DNA of 38,806 nt, taken from an uncultured Opitutia bacterium. Lineage in GTDB: Bacteria; Verrucomicrobiota; Verrucomicrobiia; Opitutales; Opitutaceae. Positions 25,458 through 33,573 of this stretch are shown one piece after another. Both the position numbers and the translations under genes were made by a program. The notes beneath the pieces are model-generated. The model was not told where the DNA came from. It ran no database searches and was given only the letters and a program-made list of their open reading frames with translations. How positions within the stretch are numbered: position 1 is the stretch's first letter; every line of letters starts with the position of its first letter. The stretch is from NCBI GenBank assembly GCA_903896015.1, contig CAITWF010000098.1, forward strand, positions 64,001-102,806, written 5' to 3'.

Positions 25458-26024
25458 ATGCCCGCGCCCAGTGTTCCCGCGCCCCAACCGCCGGAAAAAA
25501 TTCGTCCGCTCATTCGCTACCTCGACAGCCTGACCGGCCGCGCCTCGATCGATCGCCTGCGGGAACTGCTCGAATCCACCGACATCGCCCTCGCCGACCT
25601 CCGCGAGTTCGTGCAGTTCGACGACGAACACTACCGACGAAACCTCGTCGCGATCGGCGAATGGTATGAGATCCTCGTCATCTGCTGGCAAAGCGGCCAG
25701 CGCAGCCCCATCCACAACCACGCCACGTCCACCTGCGGCCTGAAAGTGCTCGACGGCGTTTGCACCGAAACCGTCTTCGATCACTCGCCGTGCGGCCAGG
25801 TCGTCGCGCTCCACAGCACCAATCTCGCACCTGGCTACATCTGCGCCTCGCAAGACACCGATACGCACCAAGTCTCGAACCTTCAGTCCCTCGGCAAAAA
25901 TCTCGTCACGCTCCACATCTACTCGCCGCCGTTGCGCTCGATGCAGCGCTTCTCGATCACCGGCCGGCAGGTGGACGAGTGGCGCCCCCCGGTCTTCGAG
26001 TTTGCCCAAGGCGCGGGAATCTAA
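25458..26024 (+). CDS. Cysteine dioxygenase (cupin), with Cys-Tyr pair preserved
   Basis: A 188-residue non-haem iron cupin that would oxidise L-cysteine to cysteine sulfinate, or a related thiol. The iron ligands His86 and His88 ([11 protein letters not shown]) and His137 (DTHQVSN) are present. An Arg at the substrate-carboxylate position is in HYRRNLV. Cys93 and Tyr155 (HIYSPP) fall where mammalian cysteine dioxygenase forms its Cys-Tyr crosslink, a pair many bacterial enzymes lack because they carry Gly in place of the Cys. A bacterial mercaptopropionate dioxygenase is the main alternative. The ATG at 25458 is chosen because the same frame upstream overlaps the lipoprotein gene on the same strand. 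Confidence 0.88.
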   Translation: MPAPSVPAPQPPEKIRPLIRYLDSLTGRASIDRLRELLESTDIALADLREFVQFDDEHYRRNLVAIGEWYEILVICWQSGQRSPIHNHATSTCGLKVLDGVCTETVFDHSPCGQVVALHSTNLAPGYICASQDTDTHQVSNLQSLGKNLVTLHIYSPPLRSMQRFSITGRQVDEWRPPVFEFAQGAGI

Positions 26025-26107
26025 GTCCGCTCCGGTCTCGATTGGGCGAAATTTGCCCGGAATGCGGCCGCGCGCCGCGACATTTCGCACGCGGCGAAGC
26101 TGTGCCG

Positions 26108-26136
26108 TTGACAGGCCCCCGGCGTGCCTTATTGGA
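26108..26136 (+). promoter_or_regulatory. Possible promoter of ppdK
   Basis: A perfect TTGACA (26108-26113) is followed 17 nt later by a poor hexamer (ATTGGA, 26131-26136) within an AT-rich stretch (TTATTGGATTTTATC). The -35 element is convincing, the -10 is not. It lies 58 nt before the ppdK start. Confidence 0.35.
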
Positions 26137-26193
26137 TTTTATCTTTCGTGCGCCCGTGCACGCGTCTGTTTTTTAACCCAAACTCCTCCATCA

Positions 26194-28965
26194 ATGGCCG
26201 CCAAATCCAAAGCCAAGAAATCCGCTCCGAAAACGAAATCTGCCTCCGCCAAGGCGATTAAATATGTCTACACGTGGGGTGCCGGCAAAGCCGACGGCCA
26301 CGGTGGCATGAAGCCGCTCCTTGGCGGCAAGGGCGCCAATCTCGCCGAGATGACGCGCATCGGCCTCCCGGTGCCCCCCGGCTTCACGATCACCACCGAG
26401 GTCTGCACGTATTTCTACGCGCACAAGAAAACCTACCCGAAGGAACTCCAGAGCCAGATGGAAGCTGGCGTGGCCAACATGGAAAAGATCATGGGCACGA
26501 AGTTCGGCGCGACCAACTCGACCCCGCTCCTCGTCGCCGTCCGCTCTGGCGCGCGCGACTCGATGCCGGGCATGATGGACACGATTCTCAACCTCGGCCT
26601 CAACGATCAGACCGTCGTCGCGCTCGTCAACGCCACCAAGAACGAGCGCTTCGCGTGGGATTGCTACCGCCGCTTCATCCAGATGTATGGCGACGTCGTC
26701 CTCGGCGTGCAGAAGAAAGAAGGCGAAGATCACGAGCCGTTCGAGACCGTGATCGAAGGCTACAAGCACGAGGTCTACCACAAGAACATCGTCGACAGCG
26801 AACTCACCGCCGCCGACCAGCAGGAACTCGTGAAGCGCTTTAAGGCCCTCGTGCTTGAGCGCACCGGCCACGTTTTCCCGAACGATCCGTGGGAGCAGCT
26901 CCGCGGCGCCGCGGGCGCCGTCTTCGGCTCCTGGATGAACGATCGCGCCAAGGTTTACCGAGCGAAGTACAACATCCCTTCCGAGTGGGGCACCGCCGTC
27001 AACGTGCAGGCCATGGTCTTCGGCAACACCGGCAACACCTCCGGCTCCGGCGTCGCGTTCACGCGCAATCCCGCCAACGGCACCAATGAATTCTACGGCG
27101 AGTTTCTGATCAACGCACAGGGTGAGGACGTCGTCGCAGGCGTCCGCACGCCCGAGCCGGTGCTCGAACTCAAGAAGCAGATGCCGAAATCCTACGCCGA
27201 ACTCCTCAAGGTTCGCGCGACGCTCGAGAAGCACTTCAAGGACGTTCAGGACATCGAGTTCACGATTCAGGAAGGCAAGCTGTTCATGCTCCAAACGCGC
27301 AACGGCAAGCGCACCGCCGCCGCCGCGCTCAAATTCTCCATCGATATGGTGAAGGAGAAGCTCATCGACTGGAAGACGGCCATCACCCGAAATCCCGCCG
27401 ATCAGCTCGAGCAGCTTCTCGCGCCGATCTTCGATCTCAACGAGGTCAAGAAGGCCACCGTCATCGCCACTGGCCTCCCGGCCGGCCCCGGCGCCGCCAC
27501 CGGCAAGATTTACTTCAACGCCGAGCGCGCCGTCGCCGCCGCCGCCAAGGGCGAGAAGGTCCTCCTCGTCCGCGTCGAAACCTCCCCGGAAGATCTCCGC
27601 GGCATGATCGCGGCGGAAGGCATCCTCACCGCTCGCGGTGGCGTGTCCTCGCACGCGGCGCTCGTTGCCCGCCAGATGGGCAAGGTCTGCGTGTGCGGCG
27701 CCGCCGCGCTCCACATCGACTACGACAAGACGACGCTCACGGTGGGCGACAAGGTCTACAACGAGGGTGATTTCCTCTCGATCGATGGCACCGCCGGCAC
27801 CGTCTACGGCGGCCAGATCCCGACGGCTCCGTCGGAAATCATCGCCGGCCTCGTAAACAACGACGCCACTGCGAAGGCCAGCGAGAAATTCAAGAGCTTC
27901 ACTCAACTCATGAAGTGGTGCGCGCAGGCCACGAAGCTCTCCGTCCGCACCAACGCCGATACGCCCGATCAGGCACGCATCGCCGTCGCATTCGGTGCCA
28001 TTGGCATCGGCCTCACTCGCACCGAGCACATGTTCTTCGAGGGCAATCGAATCGACGCCATGCGCGAGATGATCCTCGCCGACACGCTCGCCGACCGCCA
28101 AGCCGCGCTTGCGAAACTCCTCCCCTACCAGCGCGACGACTTCTTCGGAATTTTCAAGGCGCTGAAGGGCTTCCCGGCGACGATCCGTTTCCTCGATCCG
28201 CCGTTGCACGAATTCCTTCCGAACACGAAGGAAGCCCAGCTTGATCTCGCGAAAAAGCTGAACGTCCCGGTCGAGAAGATCATCAACCGCGTCCACGAGC
28301 TCCACGAGTTCAACCCGATGCTCGGTTTCCGCGGCTGCCGTCTCGGCATCAAGTATCCCGAGATCACCGCGATGCAGGCGCGCGCCGTTCTCGAGGCCGC
28401 CGCTGACGCCACTAAGGCCGGCTTCAAGGCCCACCCGGAAATCATGATCCCACTCGTCGGCTTCAAGAAAGAGCTCGATCTCCAAACCGCCCTCGTCCAT
28501 GAGGTCGCGGCCGCCGTCCAGGCCGAGAAGAAGGTGAAGATCAAGTATTCCGTCGGCACCATGATCGAGATCCCGCGCGGCGCGCTCACCGCCGACGAGA
28601 TCGCGAAGACGGCCGAGTTCTTCAGCTTCGGCACGAACGATCTCACGCAGACTTGTCTCGGCATGTCGCGCGACGATTCGGGCAGCTTCCTCAACGCCTA
28701 CCAGGAGTCGGAGATCTTTAAGAAGAACCCGTTCGCTTCGATCGACCAGACCGGCGTCGGCCAGCTCATGCAGATCGCAATTGAGAAGGGCCGTCAGACC
28801 CGCCCCGACATCAAGCTCGGCATCTGCGGCGAACACGGTGGCGATCCGGACTCGGTGAAGTTCTGTCACAAACTCGGCCTCAGCTACGTCTCGTGCTCGC
28901 CCTACCGCGTGCCCGTCGCCCGTCTCGCGGCGGCGCAGGCCGCGGTCGCCGATGCGAAGTCGTAA
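26194..28965 (+). CDS. ppdK: Pyruvate, phosphate dikinase
   Basis: A 923-residue cytoplasmic enzyme interconverting pyruvate, ATP and phosphate with PEP, AMP and PPi. Domains in order: the nucleotide-binding part ([21 protein letters not shown], about residues 45-65), the swivelling phosphohistidine domain with the catalytic His487 ([18 protein letters not shown]), and the PEP/pyruvate TIM barrel with [16 protein letters not shown] and the catalytic Cys878 ([11 protein letters not shown]). The N terminus carries an extra Lys/Ala/Ser-rich tail of about 23 residues ([20 protein letters not shown]) before the usual KYVYTWG start; the overall length is slightly above the common one. A strong terminator follows 29 nt after the stop. 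A candidate PPi-type PEPCK gene lies 1.1 kb downstream, suggesting pyrophosphate-linked metabolism. Confidence 0.97.
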   Translation: MAAKSKAKKSAPKTKSASAKAIKYVYTWGAGKADGHGGMKPLLGGKGANLAEMTRIGLPVPPGFTITTEVCTYFYAHKKTYPKELQSQMEAGVANMEKIMGTKFGATNSTPLLVAVRSGARDSMPGMMDTILNLGLNDQTVVALVNATKNERFAWDCYRRFIQMYGDVVLGVQKKEGEDHEPFETVIEGYKHEVYHKNIVDSELTAADQQELVKRFKALVLERTGHVFPNDPWEQLRGAAGAVFGSWMNDRAKVYRAKYNIPSEWGTAVNVQAMVFGNTGNTSGSGVAFTRNPANGTNEFYGEFLINAQGEDVVAGVRTPEPVLELKKQMPKSYAELLKVRATLEKHFKDVQDIEFTIQEGKLFMLQTRNGKRTAAAALKFSIDMVKEKLIDWKTAITRNPADQLEQLLAPIFDLNEVKKATVIATGLPAGPGAATGKIYFNAERAVAAAAKGEKVLLVRVETSPEDLRGMIAAEGILTARGGVSSHAALVARQMGKVCVCGAAALHIDYDKTTLTVGDKVYNEGDFLSIDGTAGTVYGGQIPTAPSEIIAGLVNNDATAKASEKFKSFTQLMKWCAQATKLSVRTNADTPDQARIAVAFGAIGIGLTRTEHMFFEGNRIDAMREMILADTLADRQAALAKLLPYQRDDFFGIFKALKGFPATIRFLDPPLHEFLPNTKEAQLDLAKKLNVPVEKIINRVHELHEFNPMLGFRGCRLGIKYPEITAMQARAVLEAAADATKAGFKAHPEIMIPLVGFKKELDLQTALVHEVAAAVQAEKKVKIKYSVGTMIEIPRGALTADEIAKTAEFFSFGTNDLTQTCLGMSRDDSGSFLNAYQESEIFKKNPFASIDQTGVGQLMQIAIEKGRQTRPDIKLGICGEHGGDPDSVKFCHKLGLSYVSCSPYRVPVARLAAAQAAVADAKS

Positions 28966-28994
28966 CGCGAGCGGACATCACAAATCTATTCCAA

Positions 28995-29023
28995 GCCCCG
29001 CGCCGAAAGGCGCGGGGCTTTTT
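28995..29023 (+). terminator. Intrinsic terminator of ppdK
   Basis: GCCCCGCGCC and GGCGCGGGGC form a perfect 10-bp stem with a GAAA tetraloop (28995-29018), followed by five T (29019-29023). Confidence 0.97.
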
Positions 29024-29074
29024 CATCGAAGCTTGCGCCGCCCGCGGCGTTATAATCGACCAGTGCCGAAGCCG

Positions 29075-29794
29075 CTACCTACTCCGTCGACGACGGTGCC
29101 ATGCCAGGCCAAGAGTCGAGGCGCCCGCGATCACCGCGTAGCTCGACGACTCCGGGACCGCGGACACCGCTTCGGAAAGCACCAAGCCATTCACGATCGC
29201 GCCATCCTGATTTCCGTCACCGCCATAGGCGTCGGATTGCGTCAGCAGGAGGTTAATGTTGCCGGAGCCGTCGGCATAGGCGTCGAAATAAGTGTTTTGC
29301 GCTACCGTCTGAGATAGAGTCAAAATCGTCACCAACGATCCATTCACCACGATCGCCTGCTCGCGCGGCGCCCAGTAGCCCGCGAACTGCAACACATCGA
29401 GGCGATACTGCCCGTTCGGCACGAGGCCGGAAAACGTGTATTGAATGGGCGAACCACCATCGTCATCCCACGCCATCGCCTGAAAAAGGCTGCGCAGCGC
29501 GACATCGTTCGCCGAATTCTGACCGGGAAACGGATCCCACGTCGTCACGGAAAAATCAGGATCACCAAGGCCCAGCGCAAGCGGGGTAAATGTCACGCCT
29601 TGCACGATCAGGTTACCGGTCCCGTTCACATTGTATGCAAACAGCACATTCGCCGGATTCAGCGTCAAGCCTTGCCCAGGATCGCCGCCCGTAACCGGCA
29701 CCGTGGTTTGTGCCGAGAGAGTGAGGGCAAGCAACAACCCTCCGCCGACGATGCCAGCGCGAACGAGAGCGAGTCTGGATGGGAGTATGATCAA
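29075..29794 (-). CDS. Small PEP-CTERM sorting-signal protein
   Basis: A 239-residue exported protein. A signal peptide with a long hydrophobic core (IVGGGLLLALTLSA) precedes a beta-rich domain with GLVPNGQYRLDVLQFAGYW and AIVVNG strands, reminiscent of small carbohydrate-binding or jelly-roll folds. The C terminus is a PEP-CTERM signal: VPESSSYAVIAGASTLGLAW followed by HRRRRSR. The second proline of the usual VPEP is replaced (VPES). Translation appears to start at a TTG (29794-29792), as no ATG lies in frame nearby. It is an exosortase substrate by inference; no exosortase is in the window. Function unknown. Confidence 0.82.
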   Translation of the reverse strand: MIILPSRLALVRAGIVGGGLLLALTLSAQTTVPVTGGDPGQGLTLNPANVLFAYNVNGTGNLIVQGVTFTPLALGLGDPDFSVTTWDPFPGQNSANDVALRSLFQAMAWDDDGGSPIQYTFSGLVPNGQYRLDVLQFAGYWAPREQAIVVNGSLVTILTLSQTVAQNTYFDAYADGSGNINLLLTQSDAYGGDGNQDGAIVNGLVLSEAVSAVPESSSYAVIAGASTLGLAWHRRRRSR

Positions 29795-30102
29795 ATCGAA
29801 ATGCGGGACCGCAATCCGCAGCGTGGTTTCCTGAAAAGGACGGCATCGGGATTTTCAGGGATAACTTGAGCTGAATTTTCCGGCCGTGCATACTCTTCTC
29901 CTTCTGCGTGACGTCGCTTCCGACACAGCATCCTGCTAATTTTTCTCGGGCATTTCAGCAACCGGGCGGCGTTGGTCCTCGTGGCGCTGCCGAGCTACCG
30001 GGAAATCCCCCGCTCCCTCCGTCATATTTGGTCTGAAACCGCCTTCCGGGATTGCTCCCGGCGCGCGTTCGTTAATTTTGGTGCGTCGGAGTTTCCTCCG
30101 AC
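29795..30102. other. 308-nt divergent intergenic region
   Basis: It separates the TTG start of the small PEP-CTERM gene (-) from the PEPCK-like gene (+). I find no open frame with family resemblance and no convincing promoter hexamers. It contains two hairpins near its right end, annotated separately. Confidence 0.6.
30046..30102 (+). promoter_or_regulatory. Two-hairpin leader; second hairpin buries the Shine-Dalgarno of the PEPCK-like gene
   Basis: Hairpin 1 is CCGGGA, loop TTGC, TCCCGG (30046-30061). Hairpin 2 is GTCGGAG, loop TTTC, CTCCGAC (30085-30102), a perfect 7-bp stem that ends on the base before the ATG. The only Shine-Dalgarno-like sequence, GGAG (30088-30091), lies inside its left arm. 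This geometry would hinder initiation unless opened by temperature, a protein, a ligand or a translating ribosome. Regulation is inference from the sequence. Confidence 0.65.
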
Positions 30103-33100
30103 ATGCCGACTACACTTGCCTCGCTGCCACCCGTGCCCGATCCCGCGGACCCGCGGCTTCTGGCTTACCTGAATCTCAAGCTTCGCGAAATCGGCCAGCC
30201 CGGCGTCGCGTTGCCCGAGGGCGATATGCTCGCCGGCTTCGTCGACCATCTGCTCACGCTCAGTCGTGAAAAGGATCGCGCGCTCGCGCAGCACCTCTGC
30301 CCGGTGGATCAGCGCATCCAAAATTTTCTCTACTATCAGCTCGAGGGCACCGGCGACGTGCCGCGGCTGCCAGCCACGACGCTCGTGCTCGATCAGCCCG
30401 GGCTCGCGCGCGCCCTCTCGCTGCCGCCGTCGCAGGACGAGCACCGAAGCAGCATCCTCACCTCGCAACGCGTCAAGCAGGGCGTGCTGCACAACCCACG
30501 CAGCGATCGCCGCACGACGCAGGGAATCTTTCATGTGGCCGACGGTGGCCTGCCCATCCCCGACGACAAAAAGGCCGTGCCCGCCGCCACGTTTGCGAAG
30601 TTACTCGCGCGTGCGCTGCAGCCACCGGCGGAGTTGCTCCGACTGCCGTTCACGGCAGCGGAGCCGAAACCCGCGGAGTGTTTCGTCTCGCTGCACCTAC
30701 GCCCCGTCGTCGTGCCCGTGGTGCACGGTTACACGCCGCGGCGCGCGATGGAGACGCGCCTCTTCGTTCCCGGCAGCCTCGTCGCGAATCTCGATTTCGT
30801 TGAAAGCATCTTCGGTAACGCCGGCGATCCACGGCTGCCCGAAAATGACGCCGCCCTCGATCCCGAGCACTGGACCGGCCACACCGGCTGCATCATTCTC
30901 GCACCTCATCTCAACGGCCTGACCAAGCGCGAGCTCGGCCTCCCGCCTTGGGACGCCGCCACGGCGCGCCAGCGCCGCGATGGCATGTGCTGGAAGGACG
31001 CAAGTGAAACCTACAACGGCGGCACGCCCTTCAAGCTCACTTCGCGCGACGCGAGCGGCGTCGTCGTCACGCTGATTTCGGACAACTATTTCGGTTACTG
31101 CAAAAAAGAGGTGAAGACCCAGATCAGCTTCGCTGCGAATCTCCTTGGCCGCGCCGAAGAGGAACACGCAGGAGGAGCGATCGTTTTTCCGAGCTACGAT
31201 CTCGGCGAGGATTTTTCGCTTAACCGCAACCTCCCCGACGTGCAGCACACGTTCGCCGAGGCGCTCGCATTGCTCGGTGAACGCGCCGAGTTGCAACCCG
31301 GCGGCTGGGCCCGCGATCGGGTTTACCCCGGAGTTTACTACGTTCCGCCGGACGCGCGCTTCGATCTGCGCACGCAGCGCATCGAGTGGAAAAACGCCGA
31401 CGGCGCCGCGCACACGCTGAAACTTCTGCCCGGCCTAACCTACGTGCTGCCATCCGGTTACAAGGTCGAGATGGTAAAACCAGAGGAGAGTAACCGCTGG
31501 CGCCTGCGCGGCACGACCGCCGAAGGCCTGCTCTGCCACAAGCCGTGCACCGTCTCCGGCGGGGGAAAATCCGAAATCTCTAAGCCGATCTCGGACGCGA
31601 TGTTCACCGGCCCCGTTTTCGTGAACGACCTTGCGCGCGATCTCGATGCCGTCGAAGCGATCCTCGCACGCGATTACCACGATCGGTTCAAGAATCTCGC
31701 GGCCGCAAAATCCCACGCCCGCCCGATTCTGAGCCCGGAGCGTTCGCTCGGATCGGTGGTAAAGCTCCTCAGCCCGAGCACCGACTACAAGGACGAGTAT
31801 AACGCGTGGCTTGCCACAATTCCGCGTTCGGTGCGCGACCTCGTGCTACTGCTAAAGCGGCTCTACAAGCCCGAATGGGGCGAGGACTGGCGCAAGGAAT
31901 TCACCGTCGACACGATCAACGCGCGGCCCGGCAACGAGCTCAAATACCACAATGAGCGGCTCGCGACCCACTACCTCCGGGTCGGCTACACGCGCGAGGG
32001 CGGCTGGCGGACGTTCACAGTGCGCTCCGATTTTTTCCCCGCGGAAAAGATTCAGGCCGAGGACGACATCACTGCCTCGATAGTCGCGCCGACGAGCCAG
32101 GTGCCCTGCCTGCCGTCGTGGGTGACGGAGCCGTCGGTGAAGTTTGTTCACAACTGCGAACTCCGCCTCTTCCAACGGCCCGACGACGCGATCGTGCGCG
32201 GCTACGACAAGCGCACCGAGCGTGACTTCAGTCGTCCGGGGAATTTCTTCTCGAACTACGAGGCCCTCACGCGCGAGACCGCGCGCGCCATCGTCGATGA
32301 TACGATCGCCTTCGAGAAATTCACGGAGCCGATGCAGAAGACTTTCCGCGAGTTCGTCGCCGCGGTCCGACCAGCCTTCACGGTCTCCCCCGCGCATCCG
32401 CGCATTGTCGACGGAAAGCCGTCGAAAAATCCGCGCTACCTCCAAGTCCGGCCCGATCTGGAGGATCCGCGCGCGACCTACCTCGCGCAAACCGGTGCGC
32501 GGCTCTACCGCCGCATCGCCTCCGATCAGCCGGCGCCCTTCCCCGTCGGCTCCGTGCTCATCGGCCGCCGCCTCAATCCACCCGAGCCCGGCGTGCGACC
32601 ACTCTGTGTTTTCAATCCAATCCACTATCAGGAACTGCCCGAGGCGTTCATGGATTTGATCGCGAGCCTCACCGGAAAATCCCCGTCAACGACGGGCGCC
32701 GGCTCCGAGGGCGCACTGACGAAAGGGCCGTTCAACGCGCTTCCACCGATTTACGATCTCAACGGCGCGTTTGTGTCCTACGTGCTCACCGGCCTGCCCA
32801 TTTTCTCGACCGCCGCAGGTTGGGTCGGGCCGCACCACCGCGTCGATCACGACATCAGTCTGCTCGTGCCCGAAATCTGGTGCCGCATGACCCCACCCGA
32901 GCGCGTGCCGTCGTATCTCATCGCCGAGGGTCACCTCGAACGCTGCCAGGATTTTGAGCACAAGGGCCGCCAAGTGCTCGCCAGCCGGCTCGGCTGGCGC
33001 ATTACGGGCCGTTTCGTCGCCACGTTCTGCGGGCGCGTGCTCAGCAACCCGAGTGCGATCTTCGATGCGGAGTTCCTGCAACCCGAGAAGCAGGACCTCG

Positions 33101-33564
33101 ACGTCTTCGCTGACGGCGTGAACAACATCGTTGGAGCGATGCGCGAGGCCTCCGAGCATTACTTCGCCGACGGATCGATCGCACAGGCGGTGCCGCCGCT
33201 GCGCGCGCTGCTGCACATCATGCGCGACGGAAACTGGGAGGGCCGCGACGCCAACGATCCGAAGTTTCGCGCGCTCTTCACCCGGGAAGCCGTTCTCGCA
33301 AGCGACTGGTATCGAGCGCGGCTCGAAGCGCAGCGCAGCGTCGATGCGCATGCGCTCGAGTCGCAGGCGCGCTATCTTGAGAAGTTCCTCGCGCGCTCCG
33401 GCTATGCCGACGTCGCCATCCGACTCGACATCAAGGGCCGGCTCACGCGGGTCACCGAAGCCGTGCGCGCCGCGCGCGCTCCCGAGTATTTCGAAAAACT
33501 CCGTGGCACGCTTGGTGTCGAGCCGACGATCGCGACGGAGCTGGCGAAAACGCCGCGGCATTGA
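30103..33564 (+). CDS. Probable PPi-type phosphoenolpyruvate carboxykinase
   Basis: A 1153-residue cytoplasmic protein with no signal peptide or membrane segment. Two motifs suggest a PEPCK fold: DNYFGYCKKEVKTQ at residues 327-340, comparable to the Gly-x-x-Lys-Lys active-site region of ATP-type PEPCK, and TVSGGGKSEIS at 483-493, a kinase-1a-like P-loop. Length near 1150 and these motifs fit the pyrophosphate-dependent PEPCK family described from Propionibacterium and Entamoeba, which interconverts PEP, CO2 and phosphate with oxaloacetate and PPi. Conserved blocks such as ENDAALDPEHWTGHTGC and GWVGPHHRVDHDISLL mark a single long family. The neighbour ppdK makes or uses PPi and PEP, supporting the call. 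It is often annotated hypothetical. The family assignment is from memory of its motifs. Confidence 0.7.
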   Translation: MPTTLASLPPVPDPADPRLLAYLNLKLREIGQPGVALPEGDMLAGFVDHLLTLSREKDRALAQHLCPVDQRIQNFLYYQLEGTGDVPRLPATTLVLDQPGLARALSLPPSQDEHRSSILTSQRVKQGVLHNPRSDRRTTQGIFHVADGGLPIPDDKKAVPAATFAKLLARALQPPAELLRLPFTAAEPKPAECFVSLHLRPVVVPVVHGYTPRRAMETRLFVPGSLVANLDFVESIFGNAGDPRLPENDAALDPEHWTGHTGCIILAPHLNGLTKRELGLPPWDAATARQRRDGMCWKDASETYNGGTPFKLTSRDASGVVVTLISDNYFGYCKKEVKTQISFAANLLGRAEEEHAGGAIVFPSYDLGEDFSLNRNLPDVQHTFAEALALLGERAELQPGGWARDRVYPGVYYVPPDARFDLRTQRIEWKNADGAAHTLKLLPGLTYVLPSGYKVEMVKPEESNRWRLRGTTAEGLLCHKPCTVSGGGKSEISKPISDAMFTGPVFVNDLARDLDAVEAILARDYHDRFKNLAAAKSHARPILSPERSLGSVVKLLSPSTDYKDEYNAWLATIPRSVRDLVLLLKRLYKPEWGEDWRKEFTVDTINARPGNELKYHNERLATHYLRVGYTREGGWRTFTVRSDFFPAEKIQAEDDITASIVAPTSQVPCLPSWVTEPSVKFVHNCELRLFQRPDDAIVRGYDKRTERDFSRPGNFFSNYEALTRETARAIVDDTIAFEKFTEPMQKTFREFVAAVRPAFTVSPAHPRIVDGKPSKNPRYLQVRPDLEDPRATYLAQTGARLYRRIASDQPAPFPVGSVLIGRRLNPPEPGVRPLCVFNPIHYQELPEAFMDLIASLTGKSPSTTGAGSEGALTKGPFNALPPIYDLNGAFVSYVLTGLPIFSTAAGWVGPHHRVDHDISLLVPEIWCRMTPPERVPSYLIAEGHLERCQDFEHKGRQVLASRLGWRITGRFVATFCGRVLSNPSAIFDAEFLQPEKQDLDVFADGVNNIVGAMREASEHYFADGSIAQAVPPLRALLHIMRDGNWEGRDANDPKFRALFTREAVLASDWYRARLEAQRSVDAHALESQARYLEKFLARSGYADVAIRLDIKGRLTRVTEAVRAARAPEYFEKLRGTLGVEPTIATELAKTPRH

Positions 33565-33573
33565 GGGAGGAGC

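Noticed and set aside
26191-28869. 892-codon open frame antisense to ppdK
   Set aside because: High GC at third positions leaves the opposite strand free of stops. The product is repetitive in Glu, Gly, Val and Arg and matches nothing, while ppdK carries all catalytic motifs.
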